This document shows, one piece after another, positions 1 to 11,600 of a stretch of 64,000 nt of DNA. Below the pieces are notes generated by a model that saw only the letters and a list, made by a program, of their open reading frames with translations, searched no databases and was not told the DNA's origin. The DNA lies in assembly GCA_950295325.1 (NCBI GenBank), contig OX485803.1:29760001-29824000 (forward strand). The letters are read 5' to 3'. Every line of letters starts with the position of its first letter. Within the stretch, counting starts at the first letter, position 1. This DNA comes from Polytrichum commune (Eukaryota > Streptophyta > Polytrichopsida > Polytrichales > Polytrichaceae). Made by a program: the position numbers and the translations under genes.

Positions 1-1404
1 TTCTATCTAGAAATCCCCATAGCCTTTACAAATTTCATGTTGTACATTGATATGGCCCAGTATTCTCAACTCTCAAGATTCGATGAACTCGGCAAGCTGG
101 AAAGGCATATTGGCTCATCATGCTCTGAAGGTACTCCAGCCTAGTGACAAGTTAAACTTTTTGTTTGTTTGAAGACACGCGCTTCAAAAAGTAGTTCCAC
201 GAAAAAGTCCGATTGGAGTTACCGTCCTTGCACAAGTGGGACGATCCACAAGGTTATTTATCAGTTGCCTTGAAGTAGCCAATAAACTTGATTACTTGCT
301 TGCAGGTTGAAGTTCGTAGGCCGGTGGGGTTGAAGGGTGCACTAGCGCTGACCTTAATACAGTATATTGCACTTAGGCTCCACTATTAAGTCTCTTAATT
401 CAATTTGAGACTACAAATTCAAGATTTCAAAAGCCCAAAAATGTGTTTCCACAGAATCCATTAAGATACTAAGAGAAAAGCAAACACTGTCCAAACTCTA
501 CTCTCTGACTTAGCAATGAACCTCTTGAGAGTGTTTTAGTTGATACATTAAAATACTTATCAAAACACTCAACCAAATACTGTATCATGCTCAAACGCCC
601 CTAAGTCTTGTTACCATCAATAATAAATATATATTTCAGAGAGTGTTGAAACCTTCATACTGGCCCAAGGTCACACTTTTTACATGAAGAAATACAATCC
701 TTAGGGTACTAATTACTATATAACATCTTAGTCAAGCAAAAAGACTCTAAGTAGGTAAGTCCTTTCCAGTCACCTTGCACTAGTTCATAGCATCAATGTC
801 GTTTATTTTTGAAGCACAGAGAGGAATTAGCTAGGAGGGCAGGGTATAAGGATGAGCAGATGAATAGACTTCAAAAGCTGGGAGCAAATCAAAGTCACAC
901 TCTAGTAAGGCTCCGAATGATGTGAAACCGGAAGTTGATTGTTGAGTTTAGACTTAAGTGGACCAAATGAGACGCATAATTCTCTTAGGTTTTCAAGTTC
1001 TTCTGTTGATACCAAACCTTGAATTATAACTTGGTGCTAAGTCGCTCTACCCTACGATCACTTCTCGATTTACTTATGCTGGATTTAGAACCTTGGATTG
1101 GCGATTTGATCGTCTTCATCCAGAACCATGCTGGGATTGATCTTGATGGCACACCAAATTGGCAGCAATCGTGAAGCTCTAAGTAATTCGGAGAGCAGCA
1201 AGACATGAGGAGGGGAGGTCGTGAAGGAAGGAGGGTTTGGGGTTAAGGGTTAGGGGATAATGCTTAGGGTTGAGGCCGTGTTCATGTGCAGAGGAAATTG
1301 CAAAGGAGTTGATCGGGTCATGGCGTCTGGATGATTCCAGACGAATTATTTAGGAGACTTATTAGGACGCTACCATTTCTTCATCTCCTTCTTCCTCCTC
1401 TTCT
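1..1404. other. Intergenic / 3' flank of the NIP gene
   Basis: No supportable gene. The last few hundred bases before 1404 should contain the 3' UTR of the minus-strand NIP gene. Two things stand out. An imperfect inverted repeat lies at 507-607, with ends GACTTAG and CTAAGTC and an inner stem GAGTGTTTT/AAAACACTC at 529-570, and looks like a small MITE or hairpin. A G-rich patch at 1229-1275 contains degenerate GGGTTAG/TTAGGG telomere-like units, too short and irregular to be called a telomeric array. Confidence 0.5.
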
Positions 1405-4192
1405 TCAACGGCGGAAGCTGCGAGGGATGGCGGCAGTGGACTCTTCCACTTTGAGGCGCACGGCTGTGTAAGCGGTGGCTCCCGAAACGCAGCCCAGGAC
1501 TGGCCCCAGTATGTAAATCCAGATGCTTTTGTAACTGTCGGCTGCAATTGCGGGACCTAGAGTGCGTACCGGGTTCATGGATCCGCCGGAAGTCGACCTG
1601 CAGTGGAGAATACAACACACATTGAAGTTGCATAAGCAGAGGCATGAGAATAAGAATAAGTTTCCTATACTCTGAAATGATCGATCTGAGACTCATATAG
1701 TTCTTAAGCATGCGTAAGGACGTTCTCTTTCTAAACGAGCTTCAAGAACAAATTTCCAAAGAATTGAGGTCCTGCTTCCATCTACCATCAAGCTTCAATT
1801 GAAAAGACATTGCCAAAGAATAATCCCGCCGAGTGCTTCTCTCCAAGATGCTTATCTAGGGAGAACACCCATGACTACACCACTTAAGACTGTTTCGGAG
1901 TCAATCGACTGTGATGACAAATACTGTGCGAAAGAATCAAACAAGTTGAGGTAAGGAGGGAAATGGCTTGAAAAGAGACGACATTACTTCACATTTGCAG
2001 GAAGAGACTTGCACCCGCGCCCTATGAGCTCAATGACACAACGTTATGAACGATCACATAATAATCTGAGTATTCAGAGGAAAGTTACAGAGCTGAAGTT
2101 GAAGAGTAAAGGGAGTAAACTTAAACGCCTACCCAGCAATCATGACGTTCATCATCACAACGGCGCCCACAGCAATGCCCGCTAGTTCCCCAACCTGAAA
2201 TATATCCCTGTCTCATGTGTCAAGAATGATGCATGTATCTCACAAGGATCTTTGATGAAACTTTGGGCAAATTAGTACTAAATTAACCTGGGGTATGATT
2301 GACCCTCTCAGATCATCAAAGAGCTAGTTAAATCCGAAAGAATTAGGTTCAGGACATCACTTCCATAAAGAGGTCTGTTGTGATGCATGCACATGTGTAT
2401 TGTAATTCAGGATTTTCGGTGATTGGATGGCAGACTTACGGCACGAGTGTCGGTTGCAACGGCGGTGACGACGAACATGAGGTTGAAGGAGATGATGAAC
2501 TCCAGTGCAAAAGAAGGCCAGTCGGTCCCTTCTGGAAAGGTGACGCCTCCATGCATGTAGGGATGAAAGATCCCCTTGAGTGCAAAAGAGGCTGCAATGG
2601 AACCTAAAACTTGTGCCGCAATGTAAAATGGCACCTGCGGACAACATCACACTTGAGCATGAATTCAACTTGTCTATGTATGCTTCCATAGTATATGCAC
2701 AGAATTGGAAGATCAATTACAAGAAGTTACACCAGGTTGCAGTGAGACACACGGTAGTACCTGAATCCAAGGAAAGTGGCGGAGTGATGCAAATGCGATG
2801 GTTATGCCGGGGTTGACATGGGCACCCGAAATGTGGCCGGTTGCAAAGATGACGATCATGATTGCCAATCCGGCGGTTGCTGCGTTGCCAACCAGTGTGA
2901 CGGAACCACTTGTCTTTTCGTTCACGATTGGAGTCGCCGTCGCTGCGAAGATCAGCACAAATGTGCCTATGAATTCCGCTGCAATCTGGTTACATGAGCA
3001 CTTCATCACTTGTGTTAGGAGCTTGTTGATGCATCCAAAGTTCTCCCTTCACAAGCTTTGAATCTCAGTGTTCATAGCTTCAGTGACAAATTCTTTGACC
3101 TTGGCAAGCTTGAGCCGTGTGTGTGGCAACCCTTTAAGGATATGATTTACCAGCAGTTAAATTACATTCATCTTGCTATCGGCTTCTCTCCGGTTTCAAG
3201 AGTACCTTGCCACTGTTAAATTACATCAATGATCTGAAATATATGATAATCTACATCAATGTTAGAGATTCTTTGAGGATCGATCAATCATACGATTGCT
3301 GCTCGTAGTAAGTGATTACTTCGTTTCTGGATGTTCAATTTCAGCGGAGTCCAAGGATTAGTGCATGCTGTCGTGTGTAGCAACCCCACAAGAACCTACC
3401 AGCATATCATGCATCTTGCTACCGAGGATTCTCTCTGATGGGAACACCTTCTTGGAAAAGGTCAATTACATCAATGGTGTTAAAGTTAATGACTACCATC
3501 GACATTATTCCTGTTTTTAATGGAAGAATCTGTGAGGATTGATGATGATAACATTGCTGCTGATAGTAATTACACCATCATGGCAACTTTGTTTCTGGAT
3601 CTTGGATTAGTGCATGGGTGAGTTGGGATGTTGTGTGTATATGTATATAGATAGCAACCCCATTATTAAGAACCTATCACGACCAGTTCATGCCTCAGAT
3701 TGCTACCGAAATTCCCTCTGATGGGAATGAATACCTTGAAAAAGGTCAATTACATGAATGATCATCGACATTATTTTTGTTAATGAAAAAATCTGTGAGG
3801 ATTGATGGTAATTATAGCATCATTCATGCAACTTTGTGTAATTTCTGAATGTCCCTGAATTTCAGCAGATTCGACGGAGGCGTTGGGGGCTAGGGATGTG
3901 GGCACAGATTGAGTACCTTGCGTTGGAGAGAGACTGTGGGCGGGTACACAACAGGAATGTGCGCGAACAGGCCATTGTCATGATTGCAGTACTCGGCCGG
4001 AAAGCATTTGTTGGCCTGCGGAGCGTTGCTGCGGGTGGAGAGCTGTCTGTCGACCTCAGCGATCTGCACAGACAGCTGACGCTCTGGGGGAAGAGCGAAC
4101 ACCACGGGGGTCATGTGCGGAGGAGGACCACCTCCAGCTGCGCAGGCTTGATCGAACATCACCATTTCGGGCTTCATCCCTGCTCCCGACAT
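1405..4192 (-). CDS. NIP-type aquaporin (NIP5/NIP6-like, putative boric acid channel), 5 exons, 316 aa
   Basis: Membrane channel of the nodulin-26-like intrinsic protein family. Exons (minus strand): 3917-4192, 2761-2985, 2440-2634, 2133-2194, 1405-1597. All introns are GT..AG and phases close to 317 codons including TGA. Exon 1 is a cytosolic N-tail with no membrane segment. Exon 2 begins the channel (AEFIGTF), carries GHISGAH and the first pore motif as Asn150-Pro151-Gly152. Exon 3 has the EFIISFNLMFVVTAVATDTR block; exon 5 has the second motif Asn261-Pro262-Val263-Arg264. The C-terminus ends RSFRR, as in the NIP5/6 group. Aligning to known NIPs, the aromatic/arginine filter reads Ala130, Ile in EFIISF, Gly258, Arg264 (A-I-G-R), the group II metalloid type. 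NPG instead of NPA/NPS is unusual. Start chosen at 4192 because it is the first ATG of the frame, has A at -3, and follows an A-rich leader without upstream ATG. Expected to import boric acid across the plasma membrane. Confidence 0.93.
3160..3885. repeat. Diverged tandem repeat in NIP intron 1
   Basis: Intron 1 (2986-3916) is built largely from about 2.5 diverged units of 265-285 bp. Anchors: CTCTGATGGGAA at 3433 and 3716; GTGAGGATTGATG-like motifs near 3270, 3531 and 3795; GCAACCCC near 3380 and 3655; TTTCTGGAT near 3324 and 3592. It therefore grew by local duplication. Confidence 0.75.
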
Positions 4193-4297
4193 AATTCGAT
4201 TTTTGCTGTTTTTGGTTGTTTTTATTTTGCTGTTTTTGGTGTTTGTAAATTCTTGATGCAGGAGGAGAAGTCAATCCGTCGCAGAAGAAGCTTAAGA

Positions 4298-4322
4298 AAA
4301 GTATATATATGTATATATATGG
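4298..4322 (-). promoter_or_regulatory. Candidate TATA region of the NIP gene
   Basis: On the minus strand an A/T run (ATATATAC repeats) lies about 105-130 nt upstream of the NIP start codon. If used as TATA box, the leader would be about 75 nt: A/C-rich (CAAAAACAGC repeats) and free of ATG. The core consensus TATAWA is not cleanly present, so this is tentative. Confidence 0.35.
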
Positions 4323-4409
4323 ACTTACACACGAGAGTCACTCAAGCAAAAAGAGTACAAATAAGGAGTCGGAATGAATCTAGAGCCAAGAATTGTGCTC
4401 GGTTTAAGA

Positions 4410-4486
4410 CTACATCCTGGTGCAAGTTTCTTTTCTTTTTTGGTTTTTTTGGGGGAGTTTTGGCAGCTTTGAGGAGCGCTTTACAT
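4410..4486 (-). promoter_or_regulatory. Two minimal AUG-stop motifs upstream of the NIP start
   Basis: On the minus strand ATGTAA is at 4486-4481 and ATGTAG at 4415-4410, 289 and 218 nt upstream of the NIP ATG. In Arabidopsis NIP5;1 an AUGUAA minimum uORF in the leader mediates boron-dependent ribosome stalling and mRNA decay. Whether these motifs are transcribed here is unknown: a TATA-like run lies downstream of them, though a GTAAGT near 4326 could be the donor of a leader intron. One such hexamer can easily occur by chance. Confidence 0.3.
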
Positions 4487-5052
4487 GCTTGGAAGTGTTT
4501 TTATAAAGGTGACGTTAAGGAATCGTGGTTGATTCCACTCTCACAATCTGAACAACTGAGCACTAGGAGCTAGAAGACTGCAGATGGTTACACCAACTTT
4601 GGGAAGAGTAGATGAATCTATAAGGACAAGCTTGAACTGGTGGTACAATCTACAACTAGAGCGCATGCAACTTGTTAAGAAATGGTTCAAAGAATCGACG
4701 GAAAGCTTTAGCTCGCTAACATCAAGTAGAAATAAAATTGCAGAGTAGCCGGAATTACGAATTAGAGACAGAATAGAGGATCCAGGAGAGACGTGTCAGG
4801 TCCAGTGACCATGAACAATATGTGTTGTGCAATGCTGCGAACGAGTGCTAGCTAGGTGCAACTCTAGAGCAAATTATGCCATGACAAACTTGGACTAATC
4901 AAGTCACGAGTACTATTGTGCACAAGCTGAAGAATCAGAGCACAGCAATTCGTGAGCAAGGTTTGCAAATTTCCTGAAGGAAACTGATCACTACAAGACA
5001 GCAATGAGATTGACGGTACCCCAAACGTAGGAAAGAATACCAAACACACACA

Positions 5053-5055
<3 letters not shown>

Positions 5056-5098
<43 letters not shown>
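5056..5098. repeat. (GA)n microsatellite
   Basis: About 21 uninterrupted GA dinucleotides. On the NIP coding strand this reads (CT)n, about 870 nt upstream of the start codon. CT tracts are common near plant transcription starts, but the distance argues for a plain microsatellite. Confidence 0.95.
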
Positions 5099-5100
<2 letters not shown>

Positions 5101-6820
5101 GGGGTGGAGATCATATAAGGGAAGTGGAGAATCATCCGTAGTAGGCCAGGCTTATGACGATCTTCACACTTTTCATCAACACATGAGTATCCCTGCTGCA
5201 AAGATCCTGGAGGCACAATTGTCGGAGTCGGTTACAATTGAAAGCTACGAAACCAATTCCCCAAAAAGCTTTAGCTACATACTACATTCATCAGCACAAG
5301 CAAAGCAGCCTAATATAAGGAGTTCCTTACTGCAAACAATTAATTTAATAGTAGGCTCTCAACTCATCGAAATTCAGAATGATAGATCGATGTCATGTAT
5401 TAAGAGTACTTAACCTGATCAAAGTAGTTTCCAAGCCATCAGGAGTAATCAGCACTTTTATTCCCCCGTGATTAAAGTGGTCCGTGTATACATATATATA
5501 CGTACATGTACGCAGTTCTTCTTTTTTCTTTTTTTTTTGGTTGACTCTGCTGTCTGTCTGTCTGTCTCGTTCGTCCACAAGCATCATGTGACTGATCTAC
5601 AAATGCCGTGATAATCTTTCAGTTGATGAATATTATTGATGTGGTCATATTGAAAAAAAGATGTGATCCCACAATGCGGCTTAAACCAGTGATGGGGTTT
5701 ATATCCACGAAGGTGGTAGGTATCTTGCTTATATATAGTGATTATCATTTTGTTATTTGTATTTACACTAAGGTGGCACTTGATCATTTCGGTCCAATTT
5801 CGATGAAAATTGATCTGTCTATGAGGAAAGTGTCCACTTATAGGATCGATCGTACCTTGGTATTATTGATTATGGTCAGTAAGTACGTGGTTGAAAAAGC
5901 AGTCAGTGGGATATGCGTTATCTTAACCGTGGGCAGGCAAAGTGGTTATGCAGCAGATTAGCAGAAGGTTTGAATTTGAAGGTCCAGATCATGAACACTG
6001 GAGGTGGTGCCGCTTAATTGTAAGGCTTGTGATGTCATTGATCTGAGAGAAATAATTAAGGAAATCGGTGAAATTGAATATCCTATTGTGTATCCAGTGT
6101 ACGAAGGAGATTCACTGACAAAGGTGATCACTTGGCTCACAATGGGCCAGAGAGCATGGCCTGTGGTATAAGTACGTTACATACACCAATTTTCTTTGGA
6201 ATGTGTGAATTAGTCATAGCGGTTGCTGTAATGTACAATGAGCCTCATACAAGTGCAAAGCCTCTGGGTAAGTATGTAGAAGCTGCAAATTTATACCAAA
6301 TTTTGGTGTGATATATATGCACATTTATCATATTACAGGTAGGAATACATTTTCAGCAGAAATTAATGCTAGTGACGATAGGATATGTTTAACATATGTT
6401 TAGTTGGACTAAGTATGCAGACAGCAATAATATCATGGACTGAGTCTGTTGAATGTGCATACGCAACAACTAAACATACTTCGATGGAAACATTCATGTA
6501 AGGAATCACGGACATATATAGGAAAGATTTGATGAGGAACAAAAACGTAGCAAGCTTGGAATGGTGAGAGAACAATGAACATAGAAGATGTCAGTGGCTT
6601 AATTAGTAATGGATGAACAGCCTGACTCTACTCTAATCACAGCAGGGTCCAGCTGATTTGACTAAAGTGAATCAATTTCCCCCAGCCATGGACATTTAGC
6701 TTCTGATATTCTTCCCCAGAACTGGAGCATAAGTCAAGGTCAATGATGTATCAATTTTGGAAAACAGTATCTCTGCCAAGTAGTAGTAGCAGAAGAGATC
6801 TGAGCCATTATTCGAAGAAA

Positions 6821-7140
6821 GTGGTCAAATTGGTACATAACTCATATGAATGTCGTCAAACTCTTTGAATTGGATGGAAGAAGGGCCTTATCCATCTCTT
6901 GTGTTCTTCCTGCATTCTGCGCCTATTCTTTTGTGATTTAATACGCTCATCTGTTTCGGAGAGCCGGTTTAGGGAGGGCAGATGGGTGAAAGATCTCAAC
7001 AGAATGCTTGAGGGGAAATTGGTCAATTGGTACAACTCTTATGTAATGTTGTTAAGCTCTTTGAATTCAATTGAAGAAGTGCTTTTTCCGTCTCTTGTGT
7101 TCTTCATCCTTTCTGCCCCTATTCTTGTATGATTTTACAC
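6821..7140. repeat. Direct tandem pair, 196-bp period
   Basis: Two diverged copies of about 125 bp (6821-6948 and 7013-7140). The shared block CTCTTGTGTTCTTC begins at 6896 and at 7092, exactly 196 apart; CTCTTTGAATT and GCCCCTATTCTT-like motifs keep the same spacing. Confidence 0.8.
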
Positions 7141-7754
7141 ACTTATAAGGCACAACGAAGAGCCTGAGACTAACTTATGCTACGGTCTTAGAGAGGATTT
7201 CCCTAGAGTCAAGTAGGACGAGTTTACCATTTGCATTGTGCGTAGGACCGTATCGATCGGACAGGAGAAACGATTATAGAGGCCTCATTTTTGGTCGAAA
7301 ATTAGGAATTCTCTCGTTCCATCGATCCGAAAGCGATTTTGCAGTTTTGATAAGGCTTAGTTTTTACATAAGGTCATGAGGTCAATTCGGTTAGCTTGCT
7401 TAGTAGGACACTTATTTTTGGTTTCAAATCGGCAGTACGGTTGCTCTAATTCGGTGGCTGAGTAATACATCCTGATTTACTTGGTCGGTCTCATGTCTTG
7501 ATCATACAAATTTTCCATCCAGTTCCAACCGTGAAATTGTTGGGGATTATGTCATAAATAGATGTTGGCCCACCATTTTTCACACTATTATAACAAGAGA
7601 TGCCAACGGATGGTGTTAGAACTGGCTTGTGTGATCAACCCCTCAATTTGCGATTCAAGACTTTATTGAACTTATGATCTTGATTATTTTCAAATTCCAA
7701 GTGAGTATTCCAACTGTGGACTTAGTGCCCCCTTAGTCCTCCATCTGTATTTTG

Positions 7755-7960
7755 TGTCAGTAGATTTTAGGTTTATTAAGGTAAGCATGGCCCAATTCGG
7801 TTACTCATATTAAATAGACACCTATACCTATTTGAGTGGTGTGTGGTTAGGGGTGGATTGAAGAACAAACACCAAAAAGACATGTGTTTAGAATAGATTA
7901 GATCACATGATCAAGATTTAATCAAGCATTGTGAGCTCATTAATCAATATTATACTTCAA
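7755..7960 (+). mobile_element. MITE family A, partial copy A1
   Basis: Shares with the other family-A copies the order ATTCGGTTACT / GACACCTATA / GTGTGTGGTTAGG / CCAAAAAGACATGTGTTTAGA. Only the left half of the consensus is recognisable; no right terminal inverted repeat was found. Confidence 0.55.
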
Positions 7961-8602
7961 CTTACAACACAATAGAGAGGACTCTTATCATATAATCATT
8001 CAATAAGAACTCAGACGTAACTTTGACAAATAATAAGATATTCATACGAGCTCCGAAATTTATGAGGATCATGGCTACGGGCACGATGATTTGGATTTGC
8101 TAATCATCTCGCACTAATCGCGCGCTCCATCATCTGCTGTACAGCGAGCTCACATAGCGCTTTCGTATTGCGCGGTGTAGGACGAAGTTATTAGCCAATC
8201 GCTTCTGTTCTGTAACCCAAGGTGCCTCAAGGATCAGGGTTTCTTTGCACTCGAATTTTGTCCTCAATTCATTGCGGCATACAGGTCACAGAAAATGATG
8301 GATTTTTTCTTACTCTCTGTGGTAGATTTCGCAGATTCTGAGATTTTCTCTGGAGCAAAACCATCTGAACTTGTCCATGGCACCTAATGTCTCTGTGGGA
8401 TGAGATCTATGTGACTTTGGTCTATTCCTACATGTTCTTTCCTTTAGAGTGCTCTTCGTTCCCCTCTTCGGGATACTGCTCCAGCTCCAAGGTTTGGAGA
8501 TGAAGAATCCGTCAACATTAAAGTCCCTTCGGACGATTATCTTGTGAGAGGAAGCCTATAGATTGGGTGAATCAGAATGGCATTCTCATCAAGTGCTTTC
8601 AC

Positions 8603-11600
8603 ATGAAATCCTCATCGATTATGCTTCGTCCTTTGCTCCTCACGAGGTTTCACCCTTCTGTTAGGGTTTCCAAGATGCAAACCCCCTCAGTGTTGTGCAA
8701 TTACACGCACTTTTGCAGCAAAACGTTCATCATCCCACAGCAATCTTCTTTCTTCTCCTCCTCCTTCTCTTTCCCCTTGAAGCTTTCTTCACTTTCTCCA
8801 GCATGCCTTCGGAGATATCCAGGACAGTCGTATGCATTGTCAGAATTTCCACCCCCTTCCAAATCCCTAGGGTTTGTGAAGACATTTCCTAAAGACATGG
8901 AAGAAGTGGTGAAACCATATCTTAAAGATATGGAAGAAGAAGTGGTGAACTCGTTTCCTAAACATGTGGAAGAAATGGTTAACTCATCTCCTAAACATAT
9001 GGAAATAGCGGTGAAACCGTATCCTAAAGACATGGAAGAAGTGGTGAAAGAGGCTACGGAGGTAGTGTATGATGGTACGCACAAAATTGGTCGCAGGAGA
9101 AGGAAACCACTTGTGAAGAAGTTTGTTCCTCCAACGAGGGTTTACTCGGATGCAGATGATGAAAGGTTCATGCGAGAAGCTTTGGTGGAGGCTGCGAGAG
9201 CTGCAGAGGCGGGTGAAGTGCCGGTGGGCGCTGTTCTTGTGCACAATAACAACATCATTGCGCGACACCATAATCGGTTAGTAAATACACTGTGCTATTT
9301 CAACATGCTTATTGAACATGAGTAGCCTTTGGGGATGAAAAGTTCTTCCCCAAATTAATGTACCTCTTCTGATTGCATTGACATAAGAGCGCGTCTCGAA
9401 TGCAATTGTTCTCTCAATAGTCTGCTTTCTAGGGTTTCTTGGGAGCAAAGCTGCATGCATACTCATCCCACCCACAAAGCTCAGCTGCTATCCAAGTCTG
9501 TATTGCCCACCCACCCCTACCCACCCCTGAAGAATTGAGTGACCGAGGGCTTTAGAGGTTGTCTTTCACAATTAATCTGTATGCGTTGTTCTTGTGCACA
9601 AGAACATCATAGCCTGACACCATAATTAGTGAGTAAAATTCTGCGCTATTTCAACGTGCTTATTGAACAAGAGCCAGCCTTAGGGATGGAAGTTCACAAT
9701 TTATGTAACCTTGTCATTGCATCGACATGATATAAGAGTGCGTGCATCTCCAACAATTACTGTAGAATTGCTCTCTCAAAAATCTGCTTTCTAGTTTTTT
9801 TTAGGGGTATTGCCTACAGATTACTGAGAGAGAAGCAGCTCTCTAAACCCATCCTCAAAAATCGAGTGGCTGAAGACCTTAGAGGTTGTCTCTGTCAATA
9901 AATCGCCCACTACTCTCCTCACGCTTATTGAATGTGAGTCAGGCTTGGAATGAAAGTTCAGAATTTGAGCAACTCTTCTCATTGCATCTGACATAAGAGC
10001 GCATGCAACACCAACATGTTATCCAAACCTGTATTGCCCACTGATTGTTGAGAGAGAGAGAGAGAGAGATGAGCATGCAGTATTGGCCTAAGCCACTTTG
10101 AAAGCCAATCATTCAGAGAATTATTTCAGATTAAATGTTGGACATGCTCTAAGGTCTCCAGTGCAAATGTTTCAACTCACAAAGGGTGATCTTGCATCAA
10201 GAAGTCTTCATTATCAACTTCTTATCACATTCTTTGTAACCGTCAACACTCTGTTTTGGAGATGCTATTGCCTTGGAATGGGACTTTCAGTAGAAGCATC
10301 AAAGCGTCAACACAACATACTTGCAGCTTTTATAAGGATTCCTTCAATCTGATCAACCACAGATAGGAAATTTTACTAACTTTACAGTGCCCCCATGTAA
10401 TTGCAGTTTCTGCAAAAAAATTGTCAGATTTGTAATGGTGTTTTGATGCCACAGTGGGTGAGCGCAGAGTGGAAACAGATGGTGACCCAACCTCCCACGC
10501 TGAGATGCTTTGCATTCGCAGTGCTGCTGCCCAATTAGGCGGCTGGCGACTCTCGGTACATTGAATTCATCCTATCATACCAAATTATTGTGTCAAGAGT
10601 TTGCCATCATGAGCTGTTGATTCTCATTGCCCTTCTTTGTGTAGTTGATTTCTGTGGGACATTAAAATTATAGGAGTGACCACAAATTACTAGTGGTCAG
10701 CATCAAATTACTCTCTTGGAGAAAATTATTTAAGAAATGGTAACAAGGAGTCACACTTCTGCTAATAGAGATGTCTAGGTGGTTTCCCCAGAGCTCCTCT
10801 GATAGATTTCAAAACCTTGGAAAACTATTCTGCAGCCAAACCATCTTTAGCAATCAGCACTACAATAAGAATGTCTAGACATGATATGTAGTGGTGAAAA
10901 TTTACAATCAGCTATCTCAATCCAGTCTCCTTGAAAGCTTTTCTCTCATTTCTTTTCCCATTTCTCAATTTGAGTCTCAAGACATGAGTGGCATTGATGC
11001 AGGATGTAACCCTATATGTGACACTTGAGCCATGCCCAATGTGTGCTGGAGCTATTCTGCAATCACGTGTGGGTGAGCTTGTCTGGGGCGCACGCAACTC
11101 ACTTCTAGGTGCAGATGGCAGTTGGATCAAGTATGTATTACACCTTCTCTTGTCATAGGAATCCATAGGAGGCACATGTGCCATTTCTGTGGTTTGGATA
11201 GAGTTATCCTTTTAACTCAATGGCACTTTTCGTTGCGAGTTGGTCCCCTATGATTTCCCATTGGTTGATTTGCATACATTACAATAAAAAATTTCCACTT
11301 GTGGTGCATGCTTGGAGGTAGTGTTCAAATTAAATGAAGAGCAACCTATTTCGGTGCATTGAAAGCCATACTCATTTAGCACCTCTTGGCATGCCAAAAT
11401 GAGTTTGACCCACAATGAACCATTTTAGAATGTTCTTTGTTCAAACCTCCACACTACCTCCAGGCATGCACTGCAAACTTACCAAACATGGAAGTTGTTG
11501 TATGCAAAACAACCAACTCCCGACCAAAGCCATGTAGAGTTAGAGGATAACTCTTAGAGTCGAGCCCACTTCTCTCTGTTCCCTTGTATCTTCTGGTTGC

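Larger units (their letters stand above)
4193..8602. other. Intergenic region between NIP and TADA
   Basis: Divergent promoters: NIP reads left, TADA reads right. The last ~500 bases (8090-8602) are less AT-rich, with GCGC-containing stretches, and fit a TADA promoter and leader. The open frame at 5608-5961 resembles no family I recognise and has no neighbouring support. A stretch near 7540 (TGTTGGGGATTATG) resembles the start of a retrotransposon LTR but no partner was found. The supported contents are the (GA)n tract, the 196-bp pair and MITE copy A1, listed separately. Confidence 0.5.

Noticed and set aside
1229-1275. Interstitial telomeric repeat
   Set aside because: Only scattered GGGTTAG/TTAGGG-like units without regular TTTAGGG spacing; likely low-complexity G-rich sequence.
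5608-5961. 117-codon plus-strand frame, considered as a retrotransposon RNase H fragment
   Set aside because: A vague similarity (ALDHFGPI) is the only hint; no catalytic residues or neighbouring retroelement domains are visible.
7540-7740. Copia-type LTR starting TGTTGGGG
   Set aside because: No second LTR, primer-binding site or coding domains were found nearby.
8567-8602. Upstream extension of TADA by 12 codons
   Set aside because: The longer frame starts with GTG; the first ATG at 8603 gives a good transit-peptide-like start.
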